Assembly (NCBI GenBank): GCA_937896665.1 | Contig: CALBNS010000100.1 | Span: 1-64,000 of the forward strand | Origin: an uncultured Clostridia bacterium | Lineage (GTDB): Bacteria > Bacillota > Clostridia > Lachnospirales > Lachnospiraceae | DNA length: 64,000 nucleotides | Direction: 5' to 3' | Shown: in pieces, positions 1 through 9,318 of the stretch | Position numbering within the stretch: position 1 is the stretch's first letter | Layout: every line of letters starts with the position of its first letter | Program-made: the position numbers and the translations under genes | The notes under the pieces: model-generated | What the model saw: the letters and a program-made list of their open reading frames with translations, nothing else | Databases searched by the model: none | Told to the model about the DNA's origin: nothing

Positions 1-55
1 AACCCTGGACACCCTGATTAAGAGTCAGGTGCTCTACCAACTGAGCTAATCGCGC
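1..55 (-). tRNA. tRNA-Lys (CTT anticodon), 3' part cut by window edge
   Basis: Read on the minus strand, the acceptor strand GCGCGAT is followed by TA, a D-arm (GCTC...GAGC) and an anticodon stem CCTGA/TCAGG enclosing the seven-base loop CTCTTAA, which gives anticodon CTT, lysine. The T-arm and 3' acceptor strand lie beyond base 1. No other tRNA is visible nearby, but the gene could belong to a cluster continuing off the edge. Confidence 0.93.
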
Positions 56-158
56 TTCCTATATCTTGTGTACCTTTGACACAAGTGATATTATATAATA
101 CTTTTCCGGAAAAAGCAAGTACTAATTTATACTTTTATCGTTAAATTGTTACTTTTTT

Positions 159-1040
159 TTAAAGTTTATGCTTATGCAAGGTAAAACCTTTTCCCATAAC
201 TTCGTTCACTTGATTAATAACAATAAACGCCTTCGGATCAATCGCCAGGACAATCTGATTCAATTTTGCAATTTCACGATTCGATACGACCGTCAAAAGC
301 ATCATCGTATCGTTCCTCAGATATCCCGACTCTGCCTTCATAAGTGTAGTTCCCCGATCAAGTTTCTGATGAATAGCAGTATTAATTTCCTCATATTTTT
401 CGCTGACAACCTTTACCTGCATCTGACTCTTTCCATTTACCAGCACTTTATTCATCACAACAGTGTAGATAAGCACAAGAAGGATTCCATAAAGCACCCT
501 TTCCTGATCCCTAAATGATATCTGAACCAGTAAAATACTAAAATCAATTGCATATAATCCTACAGATATCGGAATACCGAACTTTTTATTTAGCACCAGC
601 GGGGGAATATCCATGCCTCCGGTTGATGCACCTGCCTTGATTACCACACCAATCCCCATACCAATCAGTATTCCCGCCAGTATTGTTGACAGCATCGGGT
701 CTGATGTCATATTCTGAAGTGCTTCTATTCTCTGCAAAACCGTTAGGATAAACGGAAAATAAAATGTACTGATGAGTGCCGTCAGTGCAAATGACACACC
801 CAACGTCACGATTGCCAGTCCAAACATTATTGTATTAAAAACTGCCGCAAATACCTCTACCGGTATTCTAAAATAATGTTCCGCAATTAAGCCAAGCCCT
901 GTTGTTCCACCAGTGATTAAACCTAGCGGAAGTACGAAAAGCACAACTCCCAGACAATACATTGTGTTTCCTAACAATACCCAGAAAATCCTTTTCAAAC
1001 TAAATATTTGCGCCAGTTCTCTTTTTCTTTCTGCATTCAT
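159..1040 (-). CDS. YitT family membrane protein (DUF2179 C-terminal domain)
   Basis: A 293-residue integral membrane protein. The N-terminal two thirds hold about five hydrophobic segments with a glycine/threonine-rich loop (GGTTGLG, then GASTGGMD), typical of the YitT family of putative transporters of unknown substrate. The last roughly 80 residues form the soluble DUF2179 domain. An in-frame start lies 13 codons further upstream, but GGGAGA sits nine bases before the ATG at 1040, so that start is preferred. It appears monocistronic. The transported substrate cannot be told from sequence. Confidence 0.85.
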   Translation of the reverse strand: MNAERKRELAQIFSLKRIFWVLLGNTMYCLGVVLFVLPLGLITGGTTGLGLIAEHYFRIPVEVFAAVFNTIMFGLAIVTLGVSFALTALISTFYFPFILTVLQRIEALQNMTSDPMLSTILAGILIGMGIGVVIKAGASTGGMDIPPLVLNKKFGIPISVGLYAIDFSILLVQISFRDQERVLYGILLVLIYTVVMNKVLVNGKSQMQVKVVSEKYEEINTAIHQKLDRGTTLMKAESGYLRNDTMMLLTVVSNREIAKLNQIVLAIDPKAFIVINQVNEVMGKGFTLHKHKL

Positions 1041-1220
1041 CCAACTATCTCCCTTGTAATATTTGACACACTTCCTCAAGCGACCTTCTAATCCGATTCA
1101 TTTTACATCTACATTTCTTATTTCCATAAAAAAAACGACAAAAAATGCTCTTACAGTGTTTCTTTTTCATAAGCCGCCTCGTATATTTTCTTTCTATATA
1201 TAGTATGCCACAATAACAAA

Positions 1221-1871
1221 CTATTGCCTCACTGCTACCAACTTATGGATTGGATTTCCCATAGATGAGAACCTTTCCTCATACTCTGTCATCACATTTC
1301 CCTGGTTCAGCACTGCATCATGGTGCAAATCAAATGTACTTGCAGCTAACGTCCAGCCTGCTTCCGCTACCTGTTCCAAAGAGAACTCAAACAGTGCTCT
1401 GTTATCGGTCTTAAACTCTACCACACCTTCTTCAACAAGCACTTTTTCATACTGTGCTAAAAACTGCGTCGAAGTCAGCCTCCTTCTCGCATGTCTTGCT
1501 TTTGGCCACGGATCCGAAAAGTTCAGATAAATCTTCCCTACTTCTTTCTCCGCGAAAACCTCAGGCAACAAAAATGCATCCATGCAAATAAAACGTACAT
1601 TCTTCAATTCGCAAAATTCTTCCGTATCATACTTTTCCAAAGCACGCAGGAGAACACTGGAGTAACGTTCTATGCCAATGTAGTTGATGTTGGAATTTCT
1701 TCTGGCAAGATTTAACAAAAACTGTCCCTTACCCATTCCGATTTCAATATGTATCGGATTGGCATTTCCAAACACTTCGCTCCATTTTCCTTTCCATTCT
1801 TCCTCATTTTTTATAGCAGCAAAATGGTTTTGAATCACATCATCTGCTCCGGGGATATTTCTCAATCTCAT
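1221..1871 (-). CDS. trmB: tRNA (guanine-N7-)-methyltransferase TrmB
   Basis: A 216-residue SAM-dependent methyltransferase that makes m7G46 in tRNA. Family marks are IEIGMGKGQFL (SAM-binding glycine motif), the NFSDPWPKARHARRRL block after the fourth strand, and FKTDN near the C-terminus. Length fits the family. The ATG at 1871 has AGGAAGG eight bases upstream and is chosen over an in-frame start seven codons earlier. It is probably transcribed alone. Confidence 0.95.
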   Translation of the reverse strand: MRLRNIPGADDVIQNHFAAIKNEEEWKGKWSEVFGNANPIHIEIGMGKGQFLLNLARRNSNINYIGIERYSSVLLRALEKYDTEEFCELKNVRFICMDAFLLPEVFAEKEVGKIYLNFSDPWPKARHARRRLTSTQFLAQYEKVLVEEGVVEFKTDNRALFEFSLEQVAEAGWTLAASTFDLHHDAVLNQGNVMTEYEERFSSMGNPIHKLVAVRQ

Positions 1872-1929
1872 TACATTTTCCTTCCTATACAACGATATAC
1901 AAGTTCATAACTCACTTGAACATCATAAC

Positions 1930-1961
1930 AAAAGGAAGCCTTAATATCAAGACTTCCTTTT
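1930..1961 (-). terminator. Rho-independent terminator after glgB
   Basis: AAAAGGAAG and CTTCCTTTT form a stem around a short AT-rich loop, 19 bases past the glgB stop. The run of T on both flanks may let it work in both directions. Confidence 0.75.
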
Positions 1962-1979
1962 CCGCATACATAATTGTGA

Positions 1980-3893
1980 CTAAAATTCAAATATAGCAAC
2001 TCCATATGGCGGCAAATTATAACCAAATGAATATGGTCTTCCATCACACTCCTGCTTCACAGCTTTGTAAACAGTCGGTCTTTCTATACCTTTTCCACCA
2101 TATTTCTTTTCATCACTGTTAATAATCAGCTTATACTGTTTTCTCTTCGGTACTCCTACGTGGTAATCCGGTCTTGCCACTGGTGTAAAATTACATATAA
2201 ACAACAGGTTCTTTTTGCCGTCTTTCGAATGTCTCATAAAGCTGTAAATGCTTCTGTCTGCATCATCTGCATTAATCCACTCAAAACCAGCCGGATCACA
2301 ATCACATTCATACATCGCTTTATTCTTCTTATATAATTGAAGTAAATCCTTAGTGAATACATTCAACTGCTGATGTGGTTCTTCAGCAAGCAGATACCAG
2401 TCAAGTTCACGTGCCTCACTCCATTCCTGAAGCTGCGCAAAATCCTGTCCCATAAACAATAACTTCTTACCTGAATGTCCCATCATAAATGCATATCCTG
2501 CCTTCAGGTTCGCAAACTTATCAAATCCAAGCCCCGGCATCTTATTAAGCATAGAACATTTCAGATGCACCACCTCGTCATGCGACAAGACAAGGACATA
2601 TTTTTCACTATATGCATAACTCATTGCAAACGTCATGTTGTAATGAGCACCTTTTCTAAAGTATGGGTCTAACTTCATATACTCTGTAAAGTCATGCATC
2701 CATCCCATATTCCATTTCATACTGAAACCAAGTCCGTCATTCTCTGGTGTATCAGTAACTTTCGGCCATGCAGTAGACTCCTCTGCAATCATCATCGCAC
2801 CGTGATTTCTTCCCAACACTACCGAATTCAAGTGCTTGAAGAAACCAATTGCTTCTAAGTTCTGGTTGCCGCCGTATTTGTTCGCAACCCACTGTCCGTC
2901 CTGTTTCCCATAATCTAAATATAACATAGAAGCAACTGCATCTACACGAAGTCCGTCTACATGATAATGCTCAATCCAGAATAGCGCATTAGCAATTAAG
3001 AAGTTCTGCACTTCTGCTTTGCCAAAGTCGAAAATCTTTGTCCCCCAATCCGGATGTTCACCCTTCTTTGGATCTGCGTATTCGAACATTGCCGTTCCAT
3101 CAAATTCTGCCAATCCATGCCCATCTCTTGGGAAATGAGCCGGTACCCAGTCCAGAATTACACCGATCTTATTCTTATGGAAATAATTAATCATATATGC
3201 AAAGTCTTCCGGTGTACCATAACGTGAAGTAGGTGCATAATATCCTGTTACCTGATATCCCCATGAACCGTCAAATGGATATTCTGCGATTCCCATCAAT
3301 TCAATATGCGTATATCCCATCTCTTTTACATATTTCGTTGCCTCTACGGCAAATTCACGATATGTATAGAAGCCATCGTCTTCTCTGCCCGGATGACGTT
3401 TCCAAGAGCCAATATGCGCTTCATAAATTGAAACTGGTTCTTTCTTAAAATCCCATTCCTTACGTGCTGCAATCCATTTTTCGTCGTTCCACTTCAGATT
3501 ACTAATATCGGTGACTCTCGAAGCATTACCCGGACGTAATTCACATTCATTTGCAAATGGATCTGCTTTGTATAGCAAATTACCTTTTGCAGTCTCAATA
3601 CAGTATTTATACAGGCTACCTTTTTCTGCTTCCGAAACAAAGCAAGTATAAATACCCAAAGGCTCGCCTCTTTCCATCTTATGAACCCCCGGAGTCCAAT
3701 TATTAAAATCTCCAACTACCGATACCGTCTTTGCATTCGGTGCCCATACTGCAAAATACACTCCCTTTTTTCTTCCGTCTTTTACAATATGTGAACCGAG
3801 CTTCTTATAGATTTCATAATGATTGCCTTGTCCAAACAGATAATGGTCTAAATCACCGACTTCATAGGTCTTTTTTTCTTTCTTCTCTACCAT
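1980..3893 (-). CDS. glgB: 1,4-alpha-glucan branching enzyme GlgB
   Basis: A 637-residue GH13 branching enzyme that introduces alpha-1,6 branches into glycogen. The N-terminal CBM48 domain (about residues 20-120; YFAVWAPNAKTVSVVGDFN) precedes the TIM barrel with the four GH13 regions: DWVPAHF, GLRVDAV (nucleophile Asp), IAEES (acid Glu) and LSHDEV. A small C-terminal beta domain closes the protein. GGAAGGTGG precedes the ATG at 3893. A terminator follows. The other glycogen gene in the window, glgP, lies 41 kb away, so the pathway is not in one operon here. Confidence 0.96.
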   Translation of the reverse strand: MVEKKEKKTYEVGDLDHYLFGQGNHYEIYKKLGSHIVKDGRKKGVYFAVWAPNAKTVSVVGDFNNWTPGVHKMERGEPLGIYTCFVSEAEKGSLYKYCIETAKGNLLYKADPFANECELRPGNASRVTDISNLKWNDEKWIAARKEWDFKKEPVSIYEAHIGSWKRHPGREDDGFYTYREFAVEATKYVKEMGYTHIELMGIAEYPFDGSWGYQVTGYYAPTSRYGTPEDFAYMINYFHKNKIGVILDWVPAHFPRDGHGLAEFDGTAMFEYADPKKGEHPDWGTKIFDFGKAEVQNFLIANALFWIEHYHVDGLRVDAVASMLYLDYGKQDGQWVANKYGGNQNLEAIGFFKHLNSVVLGRNHGAMMIAEESTAWPKVTDTPENDGLGFSMKWNMGWMHDFTEYMKLDPYFRKGAHYNMTFAMSYAYSEKYVLVLSHDEVVHLKCSMLNKMPGLGFDKFANLKAGYAFMMGHSGKKLLFMGQDFAQLQEWSEARELDWYLLAEEPHQQLNVFTKDLLQLYKKNKAMYECDCDPAGFEWINADDADRSIYSFMRHSKDGKKNLLFICNFTPVARPDYHVGVPKRKQYKLIINSDEKKYGGKGIERPTVYKAVKQECDGRPYSFGYNLPPYGVAIFEF

Positions 3894-3956
3894 AATTCCA
3901 CCTTCCCAGTCCTTTCACTGATATAGACCTATTATACTTTACTAACGGCAAAAAGA

Positions 3957-3999
3957 AAAGAGTTTTGAACAAGGATTTTCCTTTTCAAAACTCTTTTTT
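3957..3999 (-). terminator. Terminator after the TPR/AAA+ gene
   Basis: A 13-bp stem (AAAGAGTTTTGAA with TTCAAAACTCTTT) four bases past the stop at 4004, with T-rich sequence on both sides. Confidence 0.8.
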
Positions 4000-4003
4000 C
4001 CGT

Positions 4004-6154
4004 TTAAGCTTTAAAATCTTTTTCCGTCAATATAACTCTTTCTAAGTCATCCGTATTTTTCTTAAAAATTCGTTTCATGAAATTCTTCATATCTACTTTC
4101 TTTGAATTCTCAATCGCCTCATCAATCAGATTCTTAATATCTGCAACGGTCACAACTGACTCCTCTCTCTGAAGGACATCAATACGGCTGTATAATGCCA
4201 GAATACCCATATCATCAATCTTATAACCATTTTCCTTCGCATATGTTTGTCCAAATGTCACCAGTTCATCATTGATAAATACCGGCAATTCTATACGGGA
4301 TGTGAATTTCTTGCTAAAATTAGGATGTACTGAAAGCATCTTATCAAGCGGTTTCCTTTCATCTTCCAGAATAACGAACATTTCCCCGGTCTGTTCTTCC
4401 ATCAATTCGCTCAATTTGGTGACTGTCTTTCTGTTCATCTTAGATGCTCTTTCAATGACAAGCGCTCCGCCATGCAGCTTCTCCATAATATTAGAAACAT
4501 CTTTCTTATTCAACGATTCCGCTGTTACAATTCCAACTTTACCTTGTTTCAGCTTCCTTGATTTTTGGATCGCCTTTACAAAATTCACTGCGAGAACAGT
4601 CTTTCCTGTACCCTTACGTCCCACAATAATCAGATTACCAATTCTGGATGTTCCATATCTTGCACGGCAGCTTTTATCTTTCTGCAAAACATCTACAATC
4701 TGTTCACTCATGCCATGTACCGGAACAAAATATGAGAACAACTGCTTCTGTTCTTCTGTCAAACCTGCTTTAAGTCCGATCTCACTCTGAGCTTCCAAAT
4801 CATAACGACCTTGTACAATAAAACCTGTATCAAATTTTGAGGTAACTGTTTTCTGAATCGGTTTTTCTTCAGGCACCTCCATAATTCTGTCGTTTTTCAA
4901 TGCTTTAGCAGAAATGGTAATAGATTGGGTATCACCCAACTTAATGCCGTAATCCTTGGAAGGATCTTCGATTTCTTCAACTGCTTTCATCTCTTCGATT
5001 GCTTCGCTCTCTTTCATCACCGGAGCTGTTTCCGATACTTCTGCAGCGCTTTCCACTACTTCCCCTGCATCTTCCGGAACTGTCTTCTGTGCCGCTATCT
5101 CTGCTGATTCAGCTTCCAGTTCTTCCATAAGCTGTTTTACATCATCCGGGAGAATATCTGTTTCATTCTGCTCTTCCGGTTTTTCTGCTTCTTGTCTTTC
5201 CTTTTCAATCTGTACTCTCTCATGCTCAGCCATGATAATCTGAGCATTTTCTTTCTGAGTCTCTTCCCAACTGTGGAGAATATCTTCTATGCTAAGACCG
5301 GATGTCTGTTGCTTCTTTTCTTCTGCAGCAACTTCCGGTTTCTCAACCTCTTCTATCTCCTCCGACTCATCTATCTCCTCCGACTCATCTGTCTTCTCTG
5401 GCTCTCTAATCCCGTCTGCAGGTGTTTCTTCTTCTACAGTTTCCACAGCCTCCTCAATTTCAACAATCTCTTCCACCGGTTGGGCAATCTCTTCATTTTC
5501 TTGCTGCGGTTCTGATTCAGCTGCAGCTTTCTGTGCTTTCTTATTCACTTGGAGCATATATTTTTCCTGTTGCAATGGTGTGAGCGGCTTATATTTCATC
5601 TTTAATTCCATAGCCATAAGAACATATCGTCCTTCACTAAACCACAAAATCAAATCGTCGCATTCCTCCAGGCACTCTGCTGTCATACCAGCTTCATGAT
5701 ATAACTGTGCCAGTTCATATACCCATTTCTCAACATATTCTATCTTTTTAAACTCTTCAAGCACTTCGATCTGCTGCTCCAATGGTGCTTTCTGGTATTT
5801 TAGAAGTTTATATTTAAAAATATAACCATTCGGATCCTTCGGTGCTAGCGCCATGAATTCTTGGTAACAGTCCTTTGCTTCTTTCAAATCATCTAACTTT
5901 AATGCCAAAGTTCCCAGACGGTATACGATCTTTCTGCTCTCCGGAGCACGATCATACGCCATGAACAAAACATCCCGGCTCTTTTCATATTCCTTATTAT
6001 ATTCATAAATCTCACTTACTGTACAAAGCACCGGCACATTCTTCACCTTATTCCAGTCAAGACTGTCCGCTATCTCCATTGCCTTCTTGTAAGATTTCTG
6101 TTTCATATATTCGAGCATCTGCTCTGTCTTCACTCGATATTCATTTTTATCCAA
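4004..6154 (-). CDS. TPR-repeat protein with acidic linker and C-terminal AAA+ (CbxX/SpoVK-like) ATPase
   Basis: About 716 residues in three parts. Residues 1-210 are alpha-helical with TPR character. Residues 215-430 are a low-complexity, Glu-rich, probably disordered linker. The last about 250 residues are an AAA+ module with Walker A GRKGTGKT near residue 510, a hydrophobic strand ending LVIERAS, and MFVILEDERKPLDKML followed by an Arg-containing FTSRIELP, as in CbxX/CfqX and SpoVK. Its role is unknown; a chaperone or regulator is inferred. A GTG at 6163 is in frame, but AGGGG sits eight bases from the TTG at 6154, so that start is preferred. It stands alone between terminators. Confidence 0.75.
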   Translation of the reverse strand: MDKNEYRVKTEQMLEYMKQKSYKKAMEIADSLDWNKVKNVPVLCTVSEIYEYNKEYEKSRDVLFMAYDRAPESRKIVYRLGTLALKLDDLKEAKDCYQEFMALAPKDPNGYIFKYKLLKYQKAPLEQQIEVLEEFKKIEYVEKWVYELAQLYHEAGMTAECLEECDDLILWFSEGRYVLMAMELKMKYKPLTPLQQEKYMLQVNKKAQKAAAESEPQQENEEIAQPVEEIVEIEEAVETVEEETPADGIREPEKTDESEEIDESEEIEEVEKPEVAAEEKKQQTSGLSIEDILHSWEETQKENAQIIMAEHERVQIEKERQEAEKPEEQNETDILPDDVKQLMEELEAESAEIAAQKTVPEDAGEVVESAAEVSETAPVMKESEAIEEMKAVEEIEDPSKDYGIKLGDTQSITISAKALKNDRIMEVPEEKPIQKTVTSKFDTGFIVQGRYDLEAQSEIGLKAGLTEEQKQLFSYFVPVHGMSEQIVDVLQKDKSCRARYGTSRIGNLIIVGRKGTGKTVLAVNFVKAIQKSRKLKQGKVGIVTAESLNKKDVSNIMEKLHGGALVIERASKMNRKTVTKLSELMEEQTGEMFVILEDERKPLDKMLSVHPNFSKKFTSRIELPVFINDELVTFGQTYAKENGYKIDDMGILALYSRIDVLQREESVVTVADIKNLIDEAIENSKKVDMKNFMKRIFKKNTDDLERVILTEKDFKA

Positions 6155-6261
6155 TGTACTCACCCCTATATTTATTCTCCATATTTTTCAAAATAATAAT
6201 ACGAATTCATTTTAGCACAGTAGATTATCAATGTCAAAAACATGTAACAAAAATGTAACAA

Positions 6262-6301
6262 AAAAGGTAGGCATTACATCTTCTTATAATGACTACCTTT
6301 T
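6262..6301 (-). terminator. Leftward terminator inside the 6.2-7.0 kb gap
   Basis: AAAAGGTAG(G)CATTA pairs with TAATG(A)CTACCTTTT; on the minus strand the hairpin is followed by TTTTTT. It sits upstream of the TPR/AAA+ gene and would end a leftward transcript arising in the gap at 6.3-6.9 kb, suggesting that the gap once held its own gene. Confidence 0.7.
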
Positions 6302-6377
6302 AATATTCAGTTTCATTCATTTTTCATATTCGGAGGAAAAAATAATTAACCTGTGACCTCTTCTCACTTCTCTCGAA

Positions 6378-6530
6378 CTATAACTTAAAGTCTTGATTTT
6401 CTCTCATTATATCTTCTAATGTTTCTTTACACATCTTCTATTTTTTCTTTGAATCTATGTGGTATTTTTTCAATATGTCTGCAAATACGTTATCGTTTAC
6501 CAGATATCTTACTACTCTCCGAATCCACTT
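6378..6530 (-). pseudogene. Coding remnant with one in-frame stop
   Basis: A minus-strand reading frame gives IRRVVRYLVNDNVFADIL and continues to a TAG at 6438, then reads on in the same frame (CKETLEDIMRENQDF) to a second stop at 6378. Composition is protein-like, but no start codon with a ribosome binding site is seen. The stretch NDNVFADIL resembles the N-terminus of Rpn/PD-(D/E)XK putative transposases; this is only a weak similarity by eye. It is probably a decayed gene. Confidence 0.35.
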
Positions 6531-6552
6531 TCATTCTCATGTTTCTCTGGAT

Positions 6553-6639
6553 TTATAATCTATGGTAAGGGCTTTTCTCACAGGTTTCCTCATTTGCCAT
6601 ACCACTAACATATTGAATTGTAGAATCGAAATTGTCCAT
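6553..6639 (-). CDS. Possible 28-residue small protein
   Basis: An ATG with AGGAGG eight bases upstream opens a 28-codon frame (MDNFDSTIQYVSGMANEE...). The ribosome binding site is strong, but the peptide matches nothing recognised. It lies among broken reading frames on the same strand and may be a leftover start of a larger lost gene rather than a working peptide. Confidence 0.3.
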   Translation of the reverse strand: MDNFDSTIQYVSGMANEETCEKSPYHRL

Positions 6640-6674
6640 GGGATTAAGCCTCCTATTCTTTCTTATTCCAATCT

Positions 6675-6880
6675 CTAGAACCTTTCCTCTCCTCTATACT
6701 TGCTTCTTACTTGAAGATTCTCCCTTTCCATTTCAGATGATTTCTGAATTATAATCATTACTTCCTTTCTCGTCAGAAATAATTTCTCTTCGTTCGAAAT
6801 CTCTCTTACTTGAAATTCAAAAATCTTATTTTCAGAAGTTCTTTTGGAAATGTGTTAAGTTCTTTTGTTGTTGTACTCAT
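6675..6880 (-). pseudogene. Frameshifted small gene remnant
   Basis: An ATG at 6880 preceded by AAGGTGGTAGT begins MSTTTKELNTFPKELL and stops after 24 codons, while the next frame over the same bases is open and protein-like (KIFEFQVREISNEEKLFL...) to a TAG at 6675. A single base change would join them. No family recognised. Together with the two entries at 6378-6639, it accounts for most of the 835-base gap between the neighbouring genes. Confidence 0.35.
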
Positions 6881-6961
6881 ACTACCACCTTGTTAAAACT
6901 TTGTCAACTGCTTTTCTGATTTTTTATATTATTTTTTCTTTTTTTCAGATTTTATATCCAC

Positions 6962-6992
6962 AAAAAAGGAGATGTCTTTCAACATCTCCTTT
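6962..6992 (-). terminator. Terminator after the hydratase gene
   Basis: A perfect 14-bp stem (AAAAAAGGAGATGT with ACATCTCCTTTTTT) around CTTTCA, just past the stop at 6999. Confidence 0.9.
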
Positions 6993-6998
6993 TTTCCT

Positions 6999-9293
6999 TT
7001 ATCCTTTATAGTAGTTAATCAGACAGCCTTTCAAAATAATCTCTCTCTCATTGTCTGTCAGATCACCAAGTTTTAATGTAATCTCCTTCAACTCATCGCC
7101 AACTACATAAGCTTTAATCACATCTGCTTTTTCTTCTACAGCCTTACGAACATCAGGAACAAAGATGTAATCTCCATTTTTGAAGCTTAATGCTGTGTGG
7201 TCTTCTTCTGTGATAAATGGAAGCATACCCCAGTTGATTAAGTTTGAACGGTAACGCTTTGTTGCGTATTCATTAGCAATGTTTGCCCATCCGCCAAGTA
7301 CCTTCTGGCAGGAAGCAGCCTGCTCACGAGCAGAACCATCACCCGGTTTTACTGCAAAAATTGTACTTCCGACACCAACATTTTCTTTGCTCACATCTGG
7401 ATAAACCTTGCAGATTGTCTGGAAGACCGGTTTCAATTCCGCGAAAGCTTCTGCCGGACAATTACCTGCTTCAATCGCTTTCTGTGCCTGCTGTACTTCT
7501 TTTGCACGTCCTACATATGCCGGGTCTTTACGAGACAGAGCAAACTCAGCAAGTCCCAATGGGTTTGAACGGTAAGAAGAAGTTTCTCCTGATGGAATTA
7601 ATTCATCTGTCGTTGTAACAGGATCATGAATCTCAGAAACCACTTTTAATATTAAGTTTTGCGGTAATGCTGACATTGCTGGCCAGTCCTTGATATTTGG
7701 ACCAAACTGAATCTCTACCTCTGGCTCTGCAACACCCTTGCTGTCAAATACACGATTTGCATAGATACTTGCATCAAAATGATATTTTGGCGCCTTATAT
7801 TCAATGTCCATTACATCAGCAGCCGATGTCAAATATCCCTTGTTTGCCGCTGTTGCTGCAATCGAACGTGCATCCATAAGTGCCACCGAAGAAATCTGAC
7901 CGCTTTGTAATTTAGACCCTTCACGATTCGGGAAGTTTCTTGTAGAGTGACGAATACTAAATGCATTGTTCGCCGGTGTATCTCCTGCACCAAAGCAAGG
8001 TCCGCAGAATGCTGTCTTTACAACTGTACCCGCTGCCAACAGATCAGCAACCGCACCGTTTCTTACCAATTCCATGTAAACCGGTGTACTTGCCGGATAT
8101 ACGCTGAATGTAAATGCATCAGAACCAATATTCTCTCCACGGATAATGTCTGCCGCAGCGCAGATATTTTCAAAACCACCGCCCGCACAGCCTGCAATAA
8201 TTCCCTGCTCTACATATAATCTTCCATCGCGAATCTTATCCTGTAATGAGTAATCTACGGCACCATCAAGGCTTACAAGTGCTCTCTGCTCTACGTCGTG
8301 CAGGACATCCTTCAGATTTGCATTCACTTCATCAATTGTATAAGTATTGCTTGGGTGGAACGGCATTGCAATCATTGGTTTAATCTTACTCAGGTCTACA
8401 TATACGACACCATCATAATATGCCACTGCACCCGGATTCAGTTCTTTATAATCTTCACTTCTGCCATGAATATCATAGAATTCTTTGATTGTATCATCTG
8501 TTTTCCAGATAGAAGACAGACAGGTTGTCTCCGTGGTCATAACATCGATTCCAATACGGAAATCTGCACTCAAATTCGCAACACCAGGGCCCACGAATTC
8601 CATAACCTTGTTATTGACATAACCATTGCCAAAGGTTGCCCCAATAATTGCAAGTGCAACGTCCTGAGGACCTACTCCGACAGAAGGCTTTCCGTCTAAA
8701 TAAATTGCAATCACACCCGGCATCTTAATGTCATATGTTTTATTCAATAATTGTTTTACAAGCTCAGGTCCGCCTTCTCCCATCGCCATTGTACCAAGAG
8801 CACCATAACGTGTGTGACTGTCAGAACCAAGGATCATTTTTCCGCCACCTGCGAGCATTTCTCTTGCAAACTGATGGATAACCGCCTGATGAGGAGGCAC
8901 ATACATACCGCCGTATTTTTTCGCACATGTCAGTCCAAACATGTGGTCATCCTCGTTAATTGTTCCGCCTACTGCACACAAACTATTGTGACAGTTTGTA
9001 AGTACATAAGGGATTGGAAATTTTTCCAGTCCGGAAGCCCTCGCCGTCTGGATAATTCCTACAAACGTAATATCATGTGATGTCAATTTGTCAAATTTAA
9101 TTTTCAGACGTTCCATGTCAGAGGAGATATTGTGCGCTTCCAAAATACCATATGCAATCGTATTCTTCGCAGCCTCTTCTTTTGTCACTGAATGTCCAGT
9201 CTTTGCAGCAATCGCTGCCTGTGCATCACCTGTATCTTCCACAAGCTCTATGCCATTTAACAGATATGCACCTTGATTATATAATTTTATCAT
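6999..9293 (-). CDS. Aconitase-family hydratase
   Basis: A 764-residue [4Fe-4S] hydro-lyase of the aconitase superfamily, the size of the stand-alone 'hydratase' group seen in Clostridia. Seen in the sequence: GSDSHTRYG (substrate/cluster loop near residue 160), AGCAGGGFEN (first cluster Cys), AFCGPCFGAGD (the CxxC pair), and a swivel domain with YRSNLINWGM near the C-terminus. It probably interconverts citrate/isocitrate or a related hydroxy acid; true aconitase activity is not certain. AGGAGG lies nine bases before the ATG at 9293. It follows the regulator gene by 25 bases, so the two are probably cotranscribed and the regulator may sense its substrate. Confidence 0.8.
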   Translation of the reverse strand: MIKLYNQGAYLLNGIELVEDTGDAQAAIAAKTGHSVTKEEAAKNTIAYGILEAHNISSDMERLKIKFDKLTSHDITFVGIIQTARASGLEKFPIPYVLTNCHNSLCAVGGTINEDDHMFGLTCAKKYGGMYVPPHQAVIHQFAREMLAGGGKMILGSDSHTRYGALGTMAMGEGGPELVKQLLNKTYDIKMPGVIAIYLDGKPSVGVGPQDVALAIIGATFGNGYVNNKVMEFVGPGVANLSADFRIGIDVMTTETTCLSSIWKTDDTIKEFYDIHGRSEDYKELNPGAVAYYDGVVYVDLSKIKPMIAMPFHPSNTYTIDEVNANLKDVLHDVEQRALVSLDGAVDYSLQDKIRDGRLYVEQGIIAGCAGGGFENICAAADIIRGENIGSDAFTFSVYPASTPVYMELVRNGAVADLLAAGTVVKTAFCGPCFGAGDTPANNAFSIRHSTRNFPNREGSKLQSGQISSVALMDARSIAATAANKGYLTSAADVMDIEYKAPKYHFDASIYANRVFDSKGVAEPEVEIQFGPNIKDWPAMSALPQNLILKVVSEIHDPVTTTDELIPSGETSSYRSNPLGLAEFALSRKDPAYVGRAKEVQQAQKAIEAGNCPAEAFAELKPVFQTICKVYPDVSKENVGVGSTIFAVKPGDGSAREQAASCQKVLGGWANIANEYATKRYRSNLINWGMLPFITEEDHTALSFKNGDYIFVPDVRKAVEEKADVIKAYVVGDELKEITLKLGDLTDNEREIILKGCLINYYKG

Positions 9294-9318
9294 CTTCAAG
9301 TTCCTCCTGATTTATTTT

